Below, piece by piece: positions 36,000 through 44,918 of a DNA stretch of 64,000 nt (within the stretch, counting starts at the first letter, position 1; every line of letters begins with the position of its first letter). This DNA comes from Lysinibacter cavernae (lineage in GTDB: Bacteria > Actinomycetota > Actinomycetes > Actinomycetales > Microbacteriaceae). The notes beneath the pieces were generated by a model that was not told the origin of the DNA, did no database searches, and worked only from the letters and a program-made list of their open reading frames with translations. A program made the translations under genes and the position numbers. The stretch covers positions 248,001 to 312,000 of the forward strand of contig NZ_JAAMOX010000002.1 of assembly GCF_011758565.1 (NCBI RefSeq), written 5' to 3'.

Positions 36000-38606
36000 C
36001 TATCGGGGGCGCTTGCTGACCGGGGCAACCTGTAACAGAACGCCCTCGGCTGTCGCCCGCTCAACGGCATCCTGCCGCGAGGAAGCATCAAGTTTGCGAT
36101 ACAACCCACGCAGCTGGCTCTTTACCGTATTGCCAGAGACACCATGCCGTTCGGCAATTTGGGCGAGGGTGAGCTCACCGGGCAAATCGCGCAGCAGCGC
36201 CATCTCGCGGGCGGTGAGTGCGATCGTGTGCATCTCGTGAGGGAACAAATCGAGACAGATGGCATCCTCACCTGCGAGGTCAGAGCAGGCATCCTGCCGT
36301 TCTGGCCCAAGCTGCGCCGCAAGCGCAAGGAGCTCTTTGCGTGGAATAAGCACAAGCGGTAGTCGACTGTGAGCAAGATCTAAGGTTTCAAACGCGAGCT
36401 CAGCAATCTCGCGAGAGACATCCCTGAGGCCAACTCTCCTGGCGGCCGAGGCATAGACCAGCTTCGCAAAGGCATGTCCGCGCAGTTCGCGAACAGGGCC
36501 GTCAGGGTCAATGTCCTCTGCGAGCGTCGCCATCGCCTTATGCGGCTTCTTCGCGATGATTTGGCTCAGGCCTCGATATGCGCGAATGGCCGTCGTCTCG
36601 ACAGGCATAAGCTTCAACTGGCGTTTCGCTGCACCAACCCGCCCTTCAGAGAGCAGCGCAAGAACCCGCACGCTCAGCAGGGCGGCACGGATGTTCGGCG
36701 AGGTCTCCTGATGCACGTCAGGTACCAGCGAGGCATCGATAACGGCGAGCGCCTGCGCCGCGTTTCCCTGACACAGCAGGGCGACCCCCTCAAGGGCAAC
36801 AAAGAGGGCCCAGTGCTCGGCCGTTCCGAGGTGGGGACGCACGGCGTCAAGCTCGCGAAAGGCCGCCTCTGAATCAAGCCGATCGAGCGCATCGTAGGCC
36901 CGTGCAATCCGATACATGAAGGCGGAAAAGCCGCTGAGCCACTCTGCGGGCGGGTCGGCATCCTCAATCTTTGCGACGATGTGTCGGACGCGGGCCATGC
37001 TTCCTCGATAGGCGAGGGCGCCGGCAAGGAGCGAGGCGCTGTGAAACAGGGCCTCAGGGTAGAGGGGATCTGAGACTGCGATACCTTCTTCAAACGCATC
37101 GATTGCTGCCTCATACTGCCCGTCATACAGAAACGAACATCCGCACATCTGCAACAACAGCGGATACGCCTCACCGAGGTGCTCTCGCTGGGCAACGCTC
37201 AGACGAGGCACCAGATCCATTGCGCTCTGCGCTCGCCGGGCTGCGAGCGAGAACGAGCCGATCAGCCGGTACGCCGTCGAGGCCGCAGCAAGCGACCAAA
37301 AGGCCTCCTCGGGGTCAGCGTCTTGTCCCCTCCGATCAACCGTCTGGGCAACCGTGGCGAACAACGAATGGGCCCGAACCCGTTTGCCCTGCGCGTTGTA
37401 GGCGAGGGCGAGGAACATTGCCAGTGCTGGCGACGACTCGATATCCCGAGCGGGGAGGACCTTGAGGAGCTCAACCGCGTCTGCGGCTTCTCCCTCGTTG
37501 AAGGACAGCCACCGTTCTCGCAGGAATCTCGCGGCAAGGGTTGGGTCTGGGATCGAGAGGGCAATCTCTATGCCAACGACGGGAAGGCCCGCTTCAAATG
37601 CCCACATCGCTCGGTCGTGACTCGACGTTGTGGATGCCCGCGCCGATCCAGACTGCCGTCGTTTGAGTAGCGCTGCCCTCACCGCGGGTTCAAACACAAA
37701 CGCGCTCACCTCGTGCACAACACGCCATTCGCCAAAACCGTTAAAAACGGCCCACTCCAGCGCGTCACCCGCTCGTTCGCTATCAGCCATTCGTGAAGCA
37801 AGTGACACGGTGAGCGTGTGCGCTTCGGCGATCGTTTCACAGAATCCCAGCAGCGCGCGGCCGGCAACAGAAGCCGAGAGGCGGCTAAATTCCGCAGCCA
37901 ATACGCGTTCCTGGGTCAAGCGGGGAGCTGACGGCTGCCCACTCTGAACGTCAAGCAGGCGCGAAACAAGCGGTATTCGCGCGTCAACACCCCCAACAGT
38001 CAGTTCGGTCGGCGCGCCCGAAGCGTACCCAAACTCGCGCTGTTCCCCCGCGGTGAGCAGCAGATCTTGAGGTCCGAGATAGCTGGCATCAAGCCGTGGC
38101 TCAACATCAAACGGTTGGAGCACGAGTGGCGAGCGAGTCGCCACGATAAAACGGACGCGGCGAAGCTGCTCCGCAAGTTGCAACAGGATGGGATCACACT
38201 CGGCGGCGATGAGCGGCTCGTAGCCGTCGAGCACGATGACAGTGGGCAGTTTCATGGAGTGCAGCGCATCAAACAGCAGGCCATAGGCGGCATCAGTGTC
38301 AGCCTCATCTGCAGCGATGCTCATCAACACCTCGGTGTTGTCTTTTGGCATCAGCCGTGTAACTGCGTCGGACAGCAAGCGGAGCAGAGAGGTTCTGGTC
38401 ATAAGCTCACGACTCGCATCAACATAGATCGCAGCTTGGTCGCTGGCGATGCATGTTGAGAGCCATTGGGCGAGCAGCGTCGTTTTCCCAAATCCGGTCG
38501 GGGCTCGCACAACAACAAGTGGCGTCGCCACGTCGAGCCTCGTCACAAGGCGTTCACGCGCGATAACGCCCTTTGGTACGCGCGGGATGTCCAAACGATC
38601 CGGCAT
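36000..38606 (-). CDS. LuxR-family (MalT-like, large ATP-binding) transcriptional regulator
   Basis: An 868-residue regulator of the MalT/LAL class. The N-terminal NTPase has APTGFGKTTLLAQW (about residues 35-48) and a Walker B-like VIVLDGYE; a long helical TPR-like sensor region follows (about 300-750). The C-terminal LuxR HTH reads LTAREMALLRDLPGELTLAQ then GVSGNTVKSQLRGLYRKL (about 795-850). Such proteins activate operons after binding a small ligand and ATP. The target is unclear; its divergent neighbour at 38731 is the nearest candidate. Confidence 0.9.
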   Translation of the reverse strand: MPDRLDIPRVPKGVIARERLVTRLDVATPLVVVRAPTGFGKTTLLAQWLSTCIASDQAAIYVDASRELMTRTSLLRLLSDAVTRLMPKDNTEVLMSIAADEADTDAAYGLLFDALHSMKLPTVIVLDGYEPLIAAECDPILLQLAEQLRRVRFIVATRSPLVLQPFDVEPRLDASYLGPQDLLLTAGEQREFGYASGAPTELTVGGVDARIPLVSRLLDVQSGQPSAPRLTQERVLAAEFSRLSASVAGRALLGFCETIAEAHTLTVSLASRMADSERAGDALEWAVFNGFGEWRVVHEVSAFVFEPAVRAALLKRRQSGSARASTTSSHDRAMWAFEAGLPVVGIEIALSIPDPTLAARFLRERWLSFNEGEAADAVELLKVLPARDIESSPALAMFLALAYNAQGKRVRAHSLFATVAQTVDRRGQDADPEEAFWSLAAASTAYRLIGSFSLAARRAQSAMDLVPRLSVAQREHLGEAYPLLLQMCGCSFLYDGQYEAAIDAFEEGIAVSDPLYPEALFHSASLLAGALAYRGSMARVRHIVAKIEDADPPAEWLSGFSAFMYRIARAYDALDRLDSEAAFRELDAVRPHLGTAEHWALFVALEGVALLCQGNAAQALAVIDASLVPDVHQETSPNIRAALLSVRVLALLSEGRVGAAKRQLKLMPVETTAIRAYRGLSQIIAKKPHKAMATLAEDIDPDGPVRELRGHAFAKLVYASAARRVGLRDVSREIAELAFETLDLAHSRLPLVLIPRKELLALAAQLGPERQDACSDLAGEDAICLDLFPHEMHTIALTAREMALLRDLPGELTLAQIAERHGVSGNTVKSQLRGLYRKLDASSRQDAVERATAEGVLLQVAPVSKRPR

Positions 38607-38730
38607 AAACCACCCCCAAGAAACGCCACCCAGGTTTCCAGCTTGAGTCTACAGGTGGCGCTCCAGTCTCTGTGAGCGGCTGTTAGTCTTGGCAGACCAA
38701 ATATCCGTCGAGTAGGCACAAGGAATTATC

Positions 38731-39573
38731 GTGACACAGAGCGAGCCCCAGCACAACGATGAGCTCGCCGATACCGAGAGCCAGACGGGCTCCGACGCAG
38801 AACTCGACTACGAAACGGATCTGACCGAGGCCGGGCCTGATGTACCTGAGCCGGTGCTTATCGTGGCATTTGCGCGGGGCGTTGTGCCCACCAAATGGTT
38901 CCGCCTCTGGCAGCAGCGATTCCCAGAGTCACGACTCGGGTCGTTTCGTACGGACAGCACCGACCAGGTCGCCGCGCTCGCCGACGGCCGAGCCGGCATG
39001 AGCATCATCCGGTTCCCCGTAGACACCGCCGGCCTCAACGTTATTCCGCTCTACACCGAGATTCCGGTTGTTGTTGCGCCAAAGGATCACGAGATTTCGG
39101 CGCTCGACTCAGTTGACGTTGCCGACCTTGACGGGCTTCCGCTGCTCCCGAATGCGGATGCCCTGCCCAGTTGGCCAGAGGCATCCGTAACCCTTGCCAA
39201 CGGCGAATACGGCCCCCGCACCATCGAAGACGTTATCGAGCTCGTAGCGGCGGGGCTCGGCTTGGTCATTGTTCCGCAGTCAATCGCACGACTACACGCC
39301 CGCAAGGACCTCATCTACCGCCCGCTCACGGCTGGCGAAGAGACGCGCGTTGGGCTCGCCTGGCGCGAAGACGATGAGTCTCCAGAGATCGAAGATTTCA
39401 TCGGCATCGTTCGAGGCCGAACGGCAAAAAGCTCACGGGGTACCCGTGCGCCAGAAGAAAAACAGCCAACCGCGCCAAAAAAGCGCACGCCTCCACCGGC
39501 AAAGAAAAAGCCTGGTCCCCGGCCGTTTGGCACGAGTCGCCGACCGGGTGGCAAGAAGGGCCGACGCCGGTAG
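38731..39573 (+). CDS. LysR substrate-binding-domain protein without HTH, with basic tail
   Basis: A 280-residue protein starting at GTG 38731 (AAGGAAT upstream). Residues 1-38 are acidic and disordered. Residues about 42-228 fit a LysR effector domain (PEPVLIVAFARGVVPTKWF, LPLLPNADALPSW, DVIELVAAGLGLVIVPQSIA), but there is no winged HTH before it. The last about 50 residues are rich in Lys, Arg and Pro (KKRTPPPAKKKPGPRPFG) and could bind nucleic acid. I recall similar stand-alone proteins in Microbacteriaceae; function is unknown. Divergent from the MalT-like regulator. Confidence 0.8.
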   Translation: MTQSEPQHNDELADTESQTGSDAELDYETDLTEAGPDVPEPVLIVAFARGVVPTKWFRLWQQRFPESRLGSFRTDSTDQVAALADGRAGMSIIRFPVDTAGLNVIPLYTEIPVVVAPKDHEISALDSVDVADLDGLPLLPNADALPSWPEASVTLANGEYGPRTIEDVIELVAAGLGLVIVPQSIARLHARKDLIYRPLTAGEETRVGLAWREDDESPEIEDFIGIVRGRTAKSSRGTRAPEEKQPTAPKKRTPPPAKKKPGPRPFGTSRRPGGKKGRRR

Positions 39574-39599
39574 CTCACGTGGAGCATAGAGGCGTCCCG

Positions 39600-39631
39600 T
39601 TGACAACTAAATTATGAAGTTGAGTTATGAT
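39600..39631 (+). promoter_or_regulatory. Putative promoter of the AT-rich membrane gene
   Basis: A consensus TTGACA at 39600-39605 and TATGAT at 39626-39631 lie 30 bp upstream of the ATG at 39661. The 20-bp spacer is longer than the ideal 17, which lowers confidence. The whole region is AT-rich, unlike the flanks. Confidence 0.35.
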
Positions 39632-39660
39632 CTAGACATTTAGCAACTCTCTAGGTTTCC

Positions 39661-41115
39661 ATGGAAAACAGATACAACAATCAACGACGCAGAGTTATCC
39701 AGACTTACAAACATTCCCCAGAACACATACGGTTGAACCGGGCCACGCCACTCCTAGTGGACAATCAAAAATACACGCGAGATGATCGATTAGCTTTACT
39801 ACGGTCGAAAACACAATCTAACCGCCGTTTACTGAGACGCTTTTTCGGGCTAATTCTAGGCCCGATTCTGATTATCACGGTTCTCGACTTGTTCGCGTTA
39901 CTTAATAGGTTCTCGGCGACGAAAAATCCAATCTGGTCGCTTGAGTTAGTTAGCCGTCTTGGCGTAAGTACGAGCTTTGCGATTGGCGGACTCGCGGTTG
40001 TCGGGACAACGATTGTTGCACTTGCGCTTGGAGTCTTCCGCCCGACTAATGATGAACAGGAACGCGACTACAACAGGCGTGGCGTTATTCGAAATTCCGC
40101 TGCCATACTCGGGGTATCCCTTGCTTCTCTAAACCTGAATCAAGTGATAATACAAAAAGCGTTGGGGAACGAAGTTACTGAAAACCCGACCCAAATAATG
40201 GAGAGTGTTCTTCTTCTCGCAACGTCTTTTCTGCTGGCCTGGGTTGCGGCAGCATTCGGTGTGCACGACGACATAGAGCAACAGCGCAGATTACAGTTTC
40301 AAGAGACGGTGCTGAAGCCGCAGGAAACCGCACGCCGCATACTATGGTCACAACGATTCCGCACGGGCGAAGCCGACCTGGCCCATCGACCGAGAAAGCG
40401 CGATTGGGTACTAACCATCGTTGTTACTTGGATAGTACTATTTCTCATTCCGGCAAACCTCTCAGTTTTGATTCTTGCCCAAATTTTTGGCAGCGGGCTT
40501 GAGCAACTTTGGCCTCAGTTTTCCCTTCGGCTACTTATTGGTTTTACACTTTGCCAAACCCTCTCTATTGCGTTATTCAGCATATTTTGGACCAAAGGTT
40601 CCGGCATAGATATCGGAGAAAGGCTGGCCCGAGCTTTTCTGTTCTTTCTTCTCCTGGGGTTCTTGACTCTGGTGATACTCAGTATCCTGATGCATGAACC
40701 AAGGGAGGGAATCATTGTTCTCGTTGTCACCAGCACCAGCCTCCTGATTACGTTCATCTATCGGCTTTATGCTTGCTTTACATTCAACCCGGCACAATAC
40801 GAGGTACGTGAAGCTTCCTGCGCGATTCGACGTTATCGGAAGCCATGGAAGAAGACTCGACACGAGTTGATGCGAACTATTTCCGATGACCATCGAGGCC
40901 TTAAAAAGGCTCACATCACTGTCGAAGCTTTGCTCGACCTTCATGATAGGTATGCACCACTCGATCTCGAATTGGCAAAACGCCAAAAAACCAAATACAG
41001 CATGTTCTGGCTTGTCCTTTTCTCACCTGTTGATCTCCACTGGAAGTTCCAAATTTCAAGAGAAAGGCAAAGGCGGAGATATTTTTCTCGTCTCATTGAT
41101 TCCAAAAATCTCTAA
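39661..41115 (+). CDS. AT-rich orphan membrane protein
   Basis: A 484-residue protein I do not recognise. It has a basic N-terminus, then about seven or eight hydrophobic segments (near 60-82, 97-125, 150-170, 181-200, 245-272, 285-310, 325-345 and 350-372), and a basic cytoplasmic C-terminus. There is no enzyme or transporter motif. Sampled lines are about 40-47% GC, with many AT-ending codons (AAA, TTT, ATA), against well over 60% for the neighbours. This suggests recent transfer from another organism. It stands alone; no integrase, repeat or tRNA borders it. Confidence 0.75.
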   Translation: MENRYNNQRRRVIQTYKHSPEHIRLNRATPLLVDNQKYTRDDRLALLRSKTQSNRRLLRRFFGLILGPILIITVLDLFALLNRFSATKNPIWSLELVSRLGVSTSFAIGGLAVVGTTIVALALGVFRPTNDEQERDYNRRGVIRNSAAILGVSLASLNLNQVIIQKALGNEVTENPTQIMESVLLLATSFLLAWVAAAFGVHDDIEQQRRLQFQETVLKPQETARRILWSQRFRTGEADLAHRPRKRDWVLTIVVTWIVLFLIPANLSVLILAQIFGSGLEQLWPQFSLRLLIGFTLCQTLSIALFSIFWTKGSGIDIGERLARAFLFFLLLGFLTLVILSILMHEPREGIIVLVVTSTSLLITFIYRLYACFTFNPAQYEVREASCAIRRYRKPWKKTRHELMRTISDDHRGLKKAHITVEALLDLHDRYAPLDLELAKRQKTKYSMFWLVLFSPVDLHWKFQISRERQRRRYFSRLIDSKNL

Positions 41116-41153
41116 CCAGATCTATTAGCCGGGCCCTTCAGTTTCTGCTGCCC

Positions 41154-42035
41154 CTAGAGCTGGCCAGCCGGGACGGTGAGCGTGTCGCACGACTGCGGCC
41201 CGCTGGTCATGCCCGTCGTAAACCATCGCTGCCGCTGCTCGGATGAGCCGTGTGTCCAGGCGTCAGGGTTGATCTGGCCAGTCCCCTGCTGCTGGATGCG
41301 GTCGTCGCCGACGGTTGCCGCTGCATCAAGGGCATCGGCGATTTGCGCCTTGGTCACCGGCTCCAAAAAGGTTACGCCGTTGGAATCTTTGATGGTTGTG
41401 GCGCTACCAACCCAGGCACCGGCGTAACAGTCGGCTTGCAACTCGATCCGTACGGAGTCGGATGCCGGACCAGTACCGGAGCGGTCGGCCTGTGACATCG
41501 CCCCGGTGAGCGTCGAAATGTGGTGTCCCGCCTCGTGGGCGATGATGTACATTTGCGAGAGCTCGCCGCCTGTTGCCCCAAACTGCGACTGCAGAACGTC
41601 AAAGAAGTCTGTGTCGATGTAGATCGTTTCATCGCCTGGGCAGTAGAACGGCCCGGTGGCACTCGTCGCATTGCCACACCGTGTACTCACCGACTGCGTA
41701 AAGAGGTTGAGGCCGGGGTCGCGATAGCCGTCAACCTGACCGGCCCAGTACGTGTTGAGCGAATTGTAGGCTCCGACCATCCGGCAGTCGACGTCCTCGT
41801 TCGCGGACGACCCTGTTGTGCAATGCTCGAGGCTCTCCGAGGTCGAGGTGGAACTCACCTCTGTTGAGGTTGCTCCCCCACCGAGCAGCCCCGATAGATC
41901 GACGCCAAACAGCTGCGACAGCACCACAATGGCGATAACGCCAAGGACGCTTCCTCCGCCAACAACGGCGCCACGGCGACCGCTCGTCCTGCGCACGCGA
42001 GAGGGGTCAAGGCGCGCGTTCTCGTTAAACGTCAT
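41154..42035 (-). CDS. Neutral zinc metallopeptidase (YpfJ-like)
   Basis: A 293-residue protein with one N-terminal membrane helix (about residues 24-45), a Ser/Thr linker and an extracytoplasmic zincin domain. The zinc motif HEAGHH is followed by the downstream ELQADCYAGAW that supplies the third ligand, as in the YpfJ family. The Cys residues may pair outside the membrane. ATG 42035 gives a basic start MTFNENARLDPSRVRR; an in-frame start 11 codons upstream is possible. Function of the family is poorly known. Confidence 0.88.
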   Translation of the reverse strand: MTFNENARLDPSRVRRTSGRRGAVVGGGSVLGVIAIVVLSQLFGVDLSGLLGGGATSTEVSSTSTSESLEHCTTGSSANEDVDCRMVGAYNSLNTYWAGQVDGYRDPGLNLFTQSVSTRCGNATSATGPFYCPGDETIYIDTDFFDVLQSQFGATGGELSQMYIIAHEAGHHISTLTGAMSQADRSGTGPASDSVRIELQADCYAGAWVGSATTIKDSNGVTFLEPVTKAQIADALDAAATVGDDRIQQQGTGQINPDAWTHGSSEQRQRWFTTGMTSGPQSCDTLTVPAGQL

Positions 42036-42079
42036 GCCCACAGAATAGTTGCCGCGGGGCGCAAACACACCCCGTTGCG

Positions 42080-42766
42080 CTAGACCACGTTGATCTGGTG
42101 CGCGAGGATCACCGCGTGCACTCGGTCCCGCAGCTCAAGTTTGAGCAGCACCCTTCCGACATGGGTCTTGACGGTTGATTCCGAGAGGAACAAGTTCTGG
42201 GCGATCTCCGCGTTATTGAAGCCCTCCGCCATGGCGATGAATACCTCTCGCTCCCGATCAGTCAGTACGGCAAGTCGCTCGGCCGAATTGCCAGCTCCGG
42301 CCGATGACTCGTTCCCGCCAGGCAGCTGGTTGCCAAAAAGCTCGATCATCCGTTTGGTCACTCTCGGAGCTACTGCGGCATCACCGGCGTGCACCGCTCT
42401 AATCGCGGCCAACAGCTCAACAGGCTTCGCGTCCTTGAGTAAGAACCCGCTCGCGCCCGCCCGGAGACCGGCAAACGCGTACTCGTCAAGATCAAACGTT
42501 GTCAAGATAATGACCTTGCTGGCCGGATATTTGGCCGCGATCTGACGGGTCGCCTCAATGCCGTCCATCCCCGGCATACGGACGTCCATAAGCACAACAT
42601 CCGGCGCGAGCGAGGCAACCGAGGCAAGCGCCTGAATCCCGTCGGAGGCGTCGCCAACAACCGCAAGGTCGTCTTCGCTGTCGATGACAAGCCGAAAGCC
42701 CATCCTGATGAGTTCTTGATCATCAACGAGAAGCACTCTGATGGGGGCTTGGCTCATGTCGCTCAT
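42080..42766 (-). CDS. Two-component response regulator, NarL/LuxR type
   Basis: A 228-residue regulator with a receiver domain (VLLVDDQELIRMGFRLV; phospho-acceptor in VVLMDVRMPGMDG; Lys in LLKDAKPVELL) and a C-terminal LuxR HTH (LTDREREVFIAMAEGFNNAE then SESTVKTHVGRVLLKL). Its start overlaps the end of the histidine kinase gene (ATGA). With the kinase and the two ABC genes it forms one leftward operon, so it likely controls that exporter. Confidence 0.93.
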   Translation of the reverse strand: MSDMSQAPIRVLLVDDQELIRMGFRLVIDSEDDLAVVGDASDGIQALASVASLAPDVVLMDVRMPGMDGIEATRQIAAKYPASKVIILTTFDLDEYAFAGLRAGASGFLLKDAKPVELLAAIRAVHAGDAAVAPRVTKRMIELFGNQLPGGNESSAGAGNSAERLAVLTDREREVFIAMAEGFNNAEIAQNLFLSESTVKTHVGRVLLKLELRDRVHAVILAHQINVV

Positions 42767-44052
42767 GACTCGTTCTCTTTCGATGGTGGTGTTGCGGTCA
42801 GTGGGATCACGGCGTCAAGGCGCCAACCTCGGCCGTAAGCCGCTGCGTCAACGCTACCGCCAAAGATGGCAAGACGCTGGCGGATGCCGGCGAGGCCCCT
42901 CCCGCTTCCTTCATTGCCGTTGACGGGCGTTCCACGGCCATCGTCAATGACGACAACTCTGGTTGATTCTGAGCCAAACTGCACCGCGAGATCAACCGTC
43001 GCACCGACGCCGGCGTAGCGAAGGGCGTTTGTGAGCGATTCTTGGGCGACGCGGTACACGGTCAGCTGTTGGCCCTTATCGCCGGTTGGCACGCCCTCAA
43101 CGCTGTAACGGACAACAAGGCCGGCGGCACGAAACGTCTCAACGAGGGCAACGATATTCTCGGCCCCCGGCATCGGCACACGCTCCATCGATTCGGCCGT
43201 CTCGTCGCCGTCGGTCGAAAGTACGCCGAGCAGACGCCGCATTTCGGCAAGCGCGCCTCGCCCCGTTTCAGCGCTCGATTCCATGGCCTTTTGGGCCGCT
43301 CCGGTGTTTTTGCTCACGGCGGCTGCGGCACCGTCGGCAAGGGCAATCATGACTGAAAGCGAATGAGCAACAATGTCGTGCATTTCCCTTGCGATGCGAG
43401 CCCGCTCCTCAATCGCCGCGATCTGGGCCTGCTGGTCGCGCTCTCGCGCCAGTTGGGCCGCGCGGTCGATAATGGCGGCAACATAGCGTCGCCGGTTCCC
43501 GATATTAATACCGACAAGCACCACGATCACAAACACAAACGCGGCGCTCAGCGCGTTGGATGGGTTGAGCGGGTCTGACGGACCCATCCATCCCGAAATG
43601 AAATTGGCGAGGACCAAGCCGCCGTACCCGATCCACGCCAGATAGACGGGCCGAAAGAGCGGCAGCGAATACAGCAGGATAAAGACGGCAAGAATATCGA
43701 AGACTTCGTAGCCATTCACCGGGATGAGGATCGCGATCCAGGCAACAACGATGCCGCTAAAGGGGAAGCGCCTGCGCAGGTAAATTGCTGCGGTCAGTGC
43801 GGTCGCAACGAGCAGGTGATACGCATACCAGCCAGGGGCTGACGCCCCAAAATCGCTCACACCGAAGCCACCGATGCCGTCGATGAGTGTAAAAATAAGC
43901 GTCGGCAGGGCGTAAAAACCGGCAAGCAACCCATCAACAACGTGTGGATGCCGCGCCCAGAAACGACGAAATACCCCTGGCGGGCGGGGCAAACGCAGGT
44001 CCGCGGCTGCCCCCATTGGCTGGGGGACATCCGCGGACCTGTTGTGAGTCAT
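42763..44052 (-). CDS. Sensor histidine kinase (HisKA_3 type)
   Basis: A 429-residue kinase with about six membrane helices (residues 35-190) and almost no extracytoplasmic sensor, suggesting it senses within the membrane or via the ABC partner. The phospho-acceptor His is in IAREMHDIVAHSLSVMIAL and the ATP site in VVVIDDGRGTPVNG and GRGLAGIRQRL. ATG 44052 lies 2 bp after the permease stop; a longer reading overlapping the permease is unlikely. Confidence 0.92.
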   Translation of the reverse strand: MTHNRSADVPQPMGAAADLRLPRPPGVFRRFWARHPHVVDGLLAGFYALPTLIFTLIDGIGGFGVSDFGASAPGWYAYHLLVATALTAAIYLRRRFPFSGIVVAWIAILIPVNGYEVFDILAVFILLYSLPLFRPVYLAWIGYGGLVLANFISGWMGPSDPLNPSNALSAAFVFVIVVLVGINIGNRRRYVAAIIDRAAQLARERDQQAQIAAIEERARIAREMHDIVAHSLSVMIALADGAAAAVSKNTGAAQKAMESSAETGRGALAEMRRLLGVLSTDGDETAESMERVPMPGAENIVALVETFRAAGLVVRYSVEGVPTGDKGQQLTVYRVAQESLTNALRYAGVGATVDLAVQFGSESTRVVVIDDGRGTPVNGNEGSGRGLAGIRQRLAIFGGSVDAAAYGRGWRLDAVIPLTATPPSKENES

Positions 44053-44054
44053 GC

Positions 44055-44918
44055 TTAGACGTCTCTCCGCTTGAGCAGAATGCCTGCGGGGATAATCGCA
44101 ACTGCGACCCACGCAAGGAGGACCAGAAGGGCCTGCCAGTATTCCATGGCATTTCCGGTTCCCATAAACTCGTTCGCCGGCATCGAGTACAGCACCTGGC
44201 CCGCGTTTGCTGGCAGGTAGTCGGCCAGGCCTTCTGCCCAGCCGAACTGGCTCAGGATCGAAACAAGAATCGGCAGAATCATGAGGATCGCAACGCTGAT
44301 TGCAATGCCACCAGCGGCGCTACGGACAATCGCACCGATGCCGTATGCCATGAGGCCAACAAGCGCAAGGACAAGGCCTCCGCTCAAGAGCGCAACAAGC
44401 ACGCCCTCGTCACCGATGCTCGCGCCGATACCAACGGAGTCACGGATACCAGCGGTAAAGAGGAATCCACCAAACGTCGTCACCCAGCCGATAACAAGCA
44501 GGATGACAAACAGGATGGCACCCTTTGCGATGAATGCCGGCGTGCGCTTCGGCACTGCGGTAAAGGTCGAGCGAATCATTCCGGTGGAGTATTCACCCGA
44601 GATCATGAGCACGCCAAGCACGGCGGCCACAAGCGAGGTGAGTGTGAGCGGGAACGTAGCCACCTGCACAGCAAGCGCTGTTCCCAACTCTGGGGGAACA
44701 TCCCCGATGCTGCCAATAGTCATGGTGAACGCCATGAGCACTGAGAGTCCGAGCGCAACGACCACGATTGTGCCGAGCGACCACCAGGTGGAGCGCAGCG
44801 ACGAGATCTTGATCCATTCGGACTTCATGGTGCCGCCAAAGCTGACGTTGTGTTTTGGGGCCGGAGCAAACTGTTGTGCCTGCGGCTGAGGAACGTGATG
44901 TACCGTTGCGGTGCTCAT
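44055..44918 (-). CDS. ABC-2 type transporter permease
   Basis: A 287-residue membrane protein with six helices of the ABC-2 type (GTIVVVALGLSVLMAFT, SLVAAVLGVLMISGEYSTGM and so on). The sequence ISGEYSTGMIRSTFTAVP is characteristic of bacitracin/lantibiotic- or drug-export permeases of this class. It is co-translated with the ATPase gene (ATGA overlap) and precedes the two-component genes, so export of a peptide or drug that the kinase monitors is a fair inference. Confidence 0.9.
   Translation of the reverse strand: MSTATVHHVPQPQAQQFAPAPKHNVSFGGTMKSEWIKISSLRSTWWSLGTIVVVALGLSVLMAFTMTIGSIGDVPPELGTALAVQVATFPLTLTSLVAAVLGVLMISGEYSTGMIRSTFTAVPKRTPAFIAKGAILFVILLVIGWVTTFGGFLFTAGIRDSVGIGASIGDEGVLVALLSGGLVLALVGLMAYGIGAIVRSAAGGIAISVAILMILPILVSILSQFGWAEGLADYLPANAGQVLYSMPANEFMGTGNAMEYWQALLVLLAWVAVAIIPAGILLKRRDV

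Noticed and set aside
39600-41115. Prophage or insertion sequence around the AT-rich gene
   Set aside because: No transposase, integrase, terminal repeat, target duplication or tRNA border could be seen; only composition is foreign.
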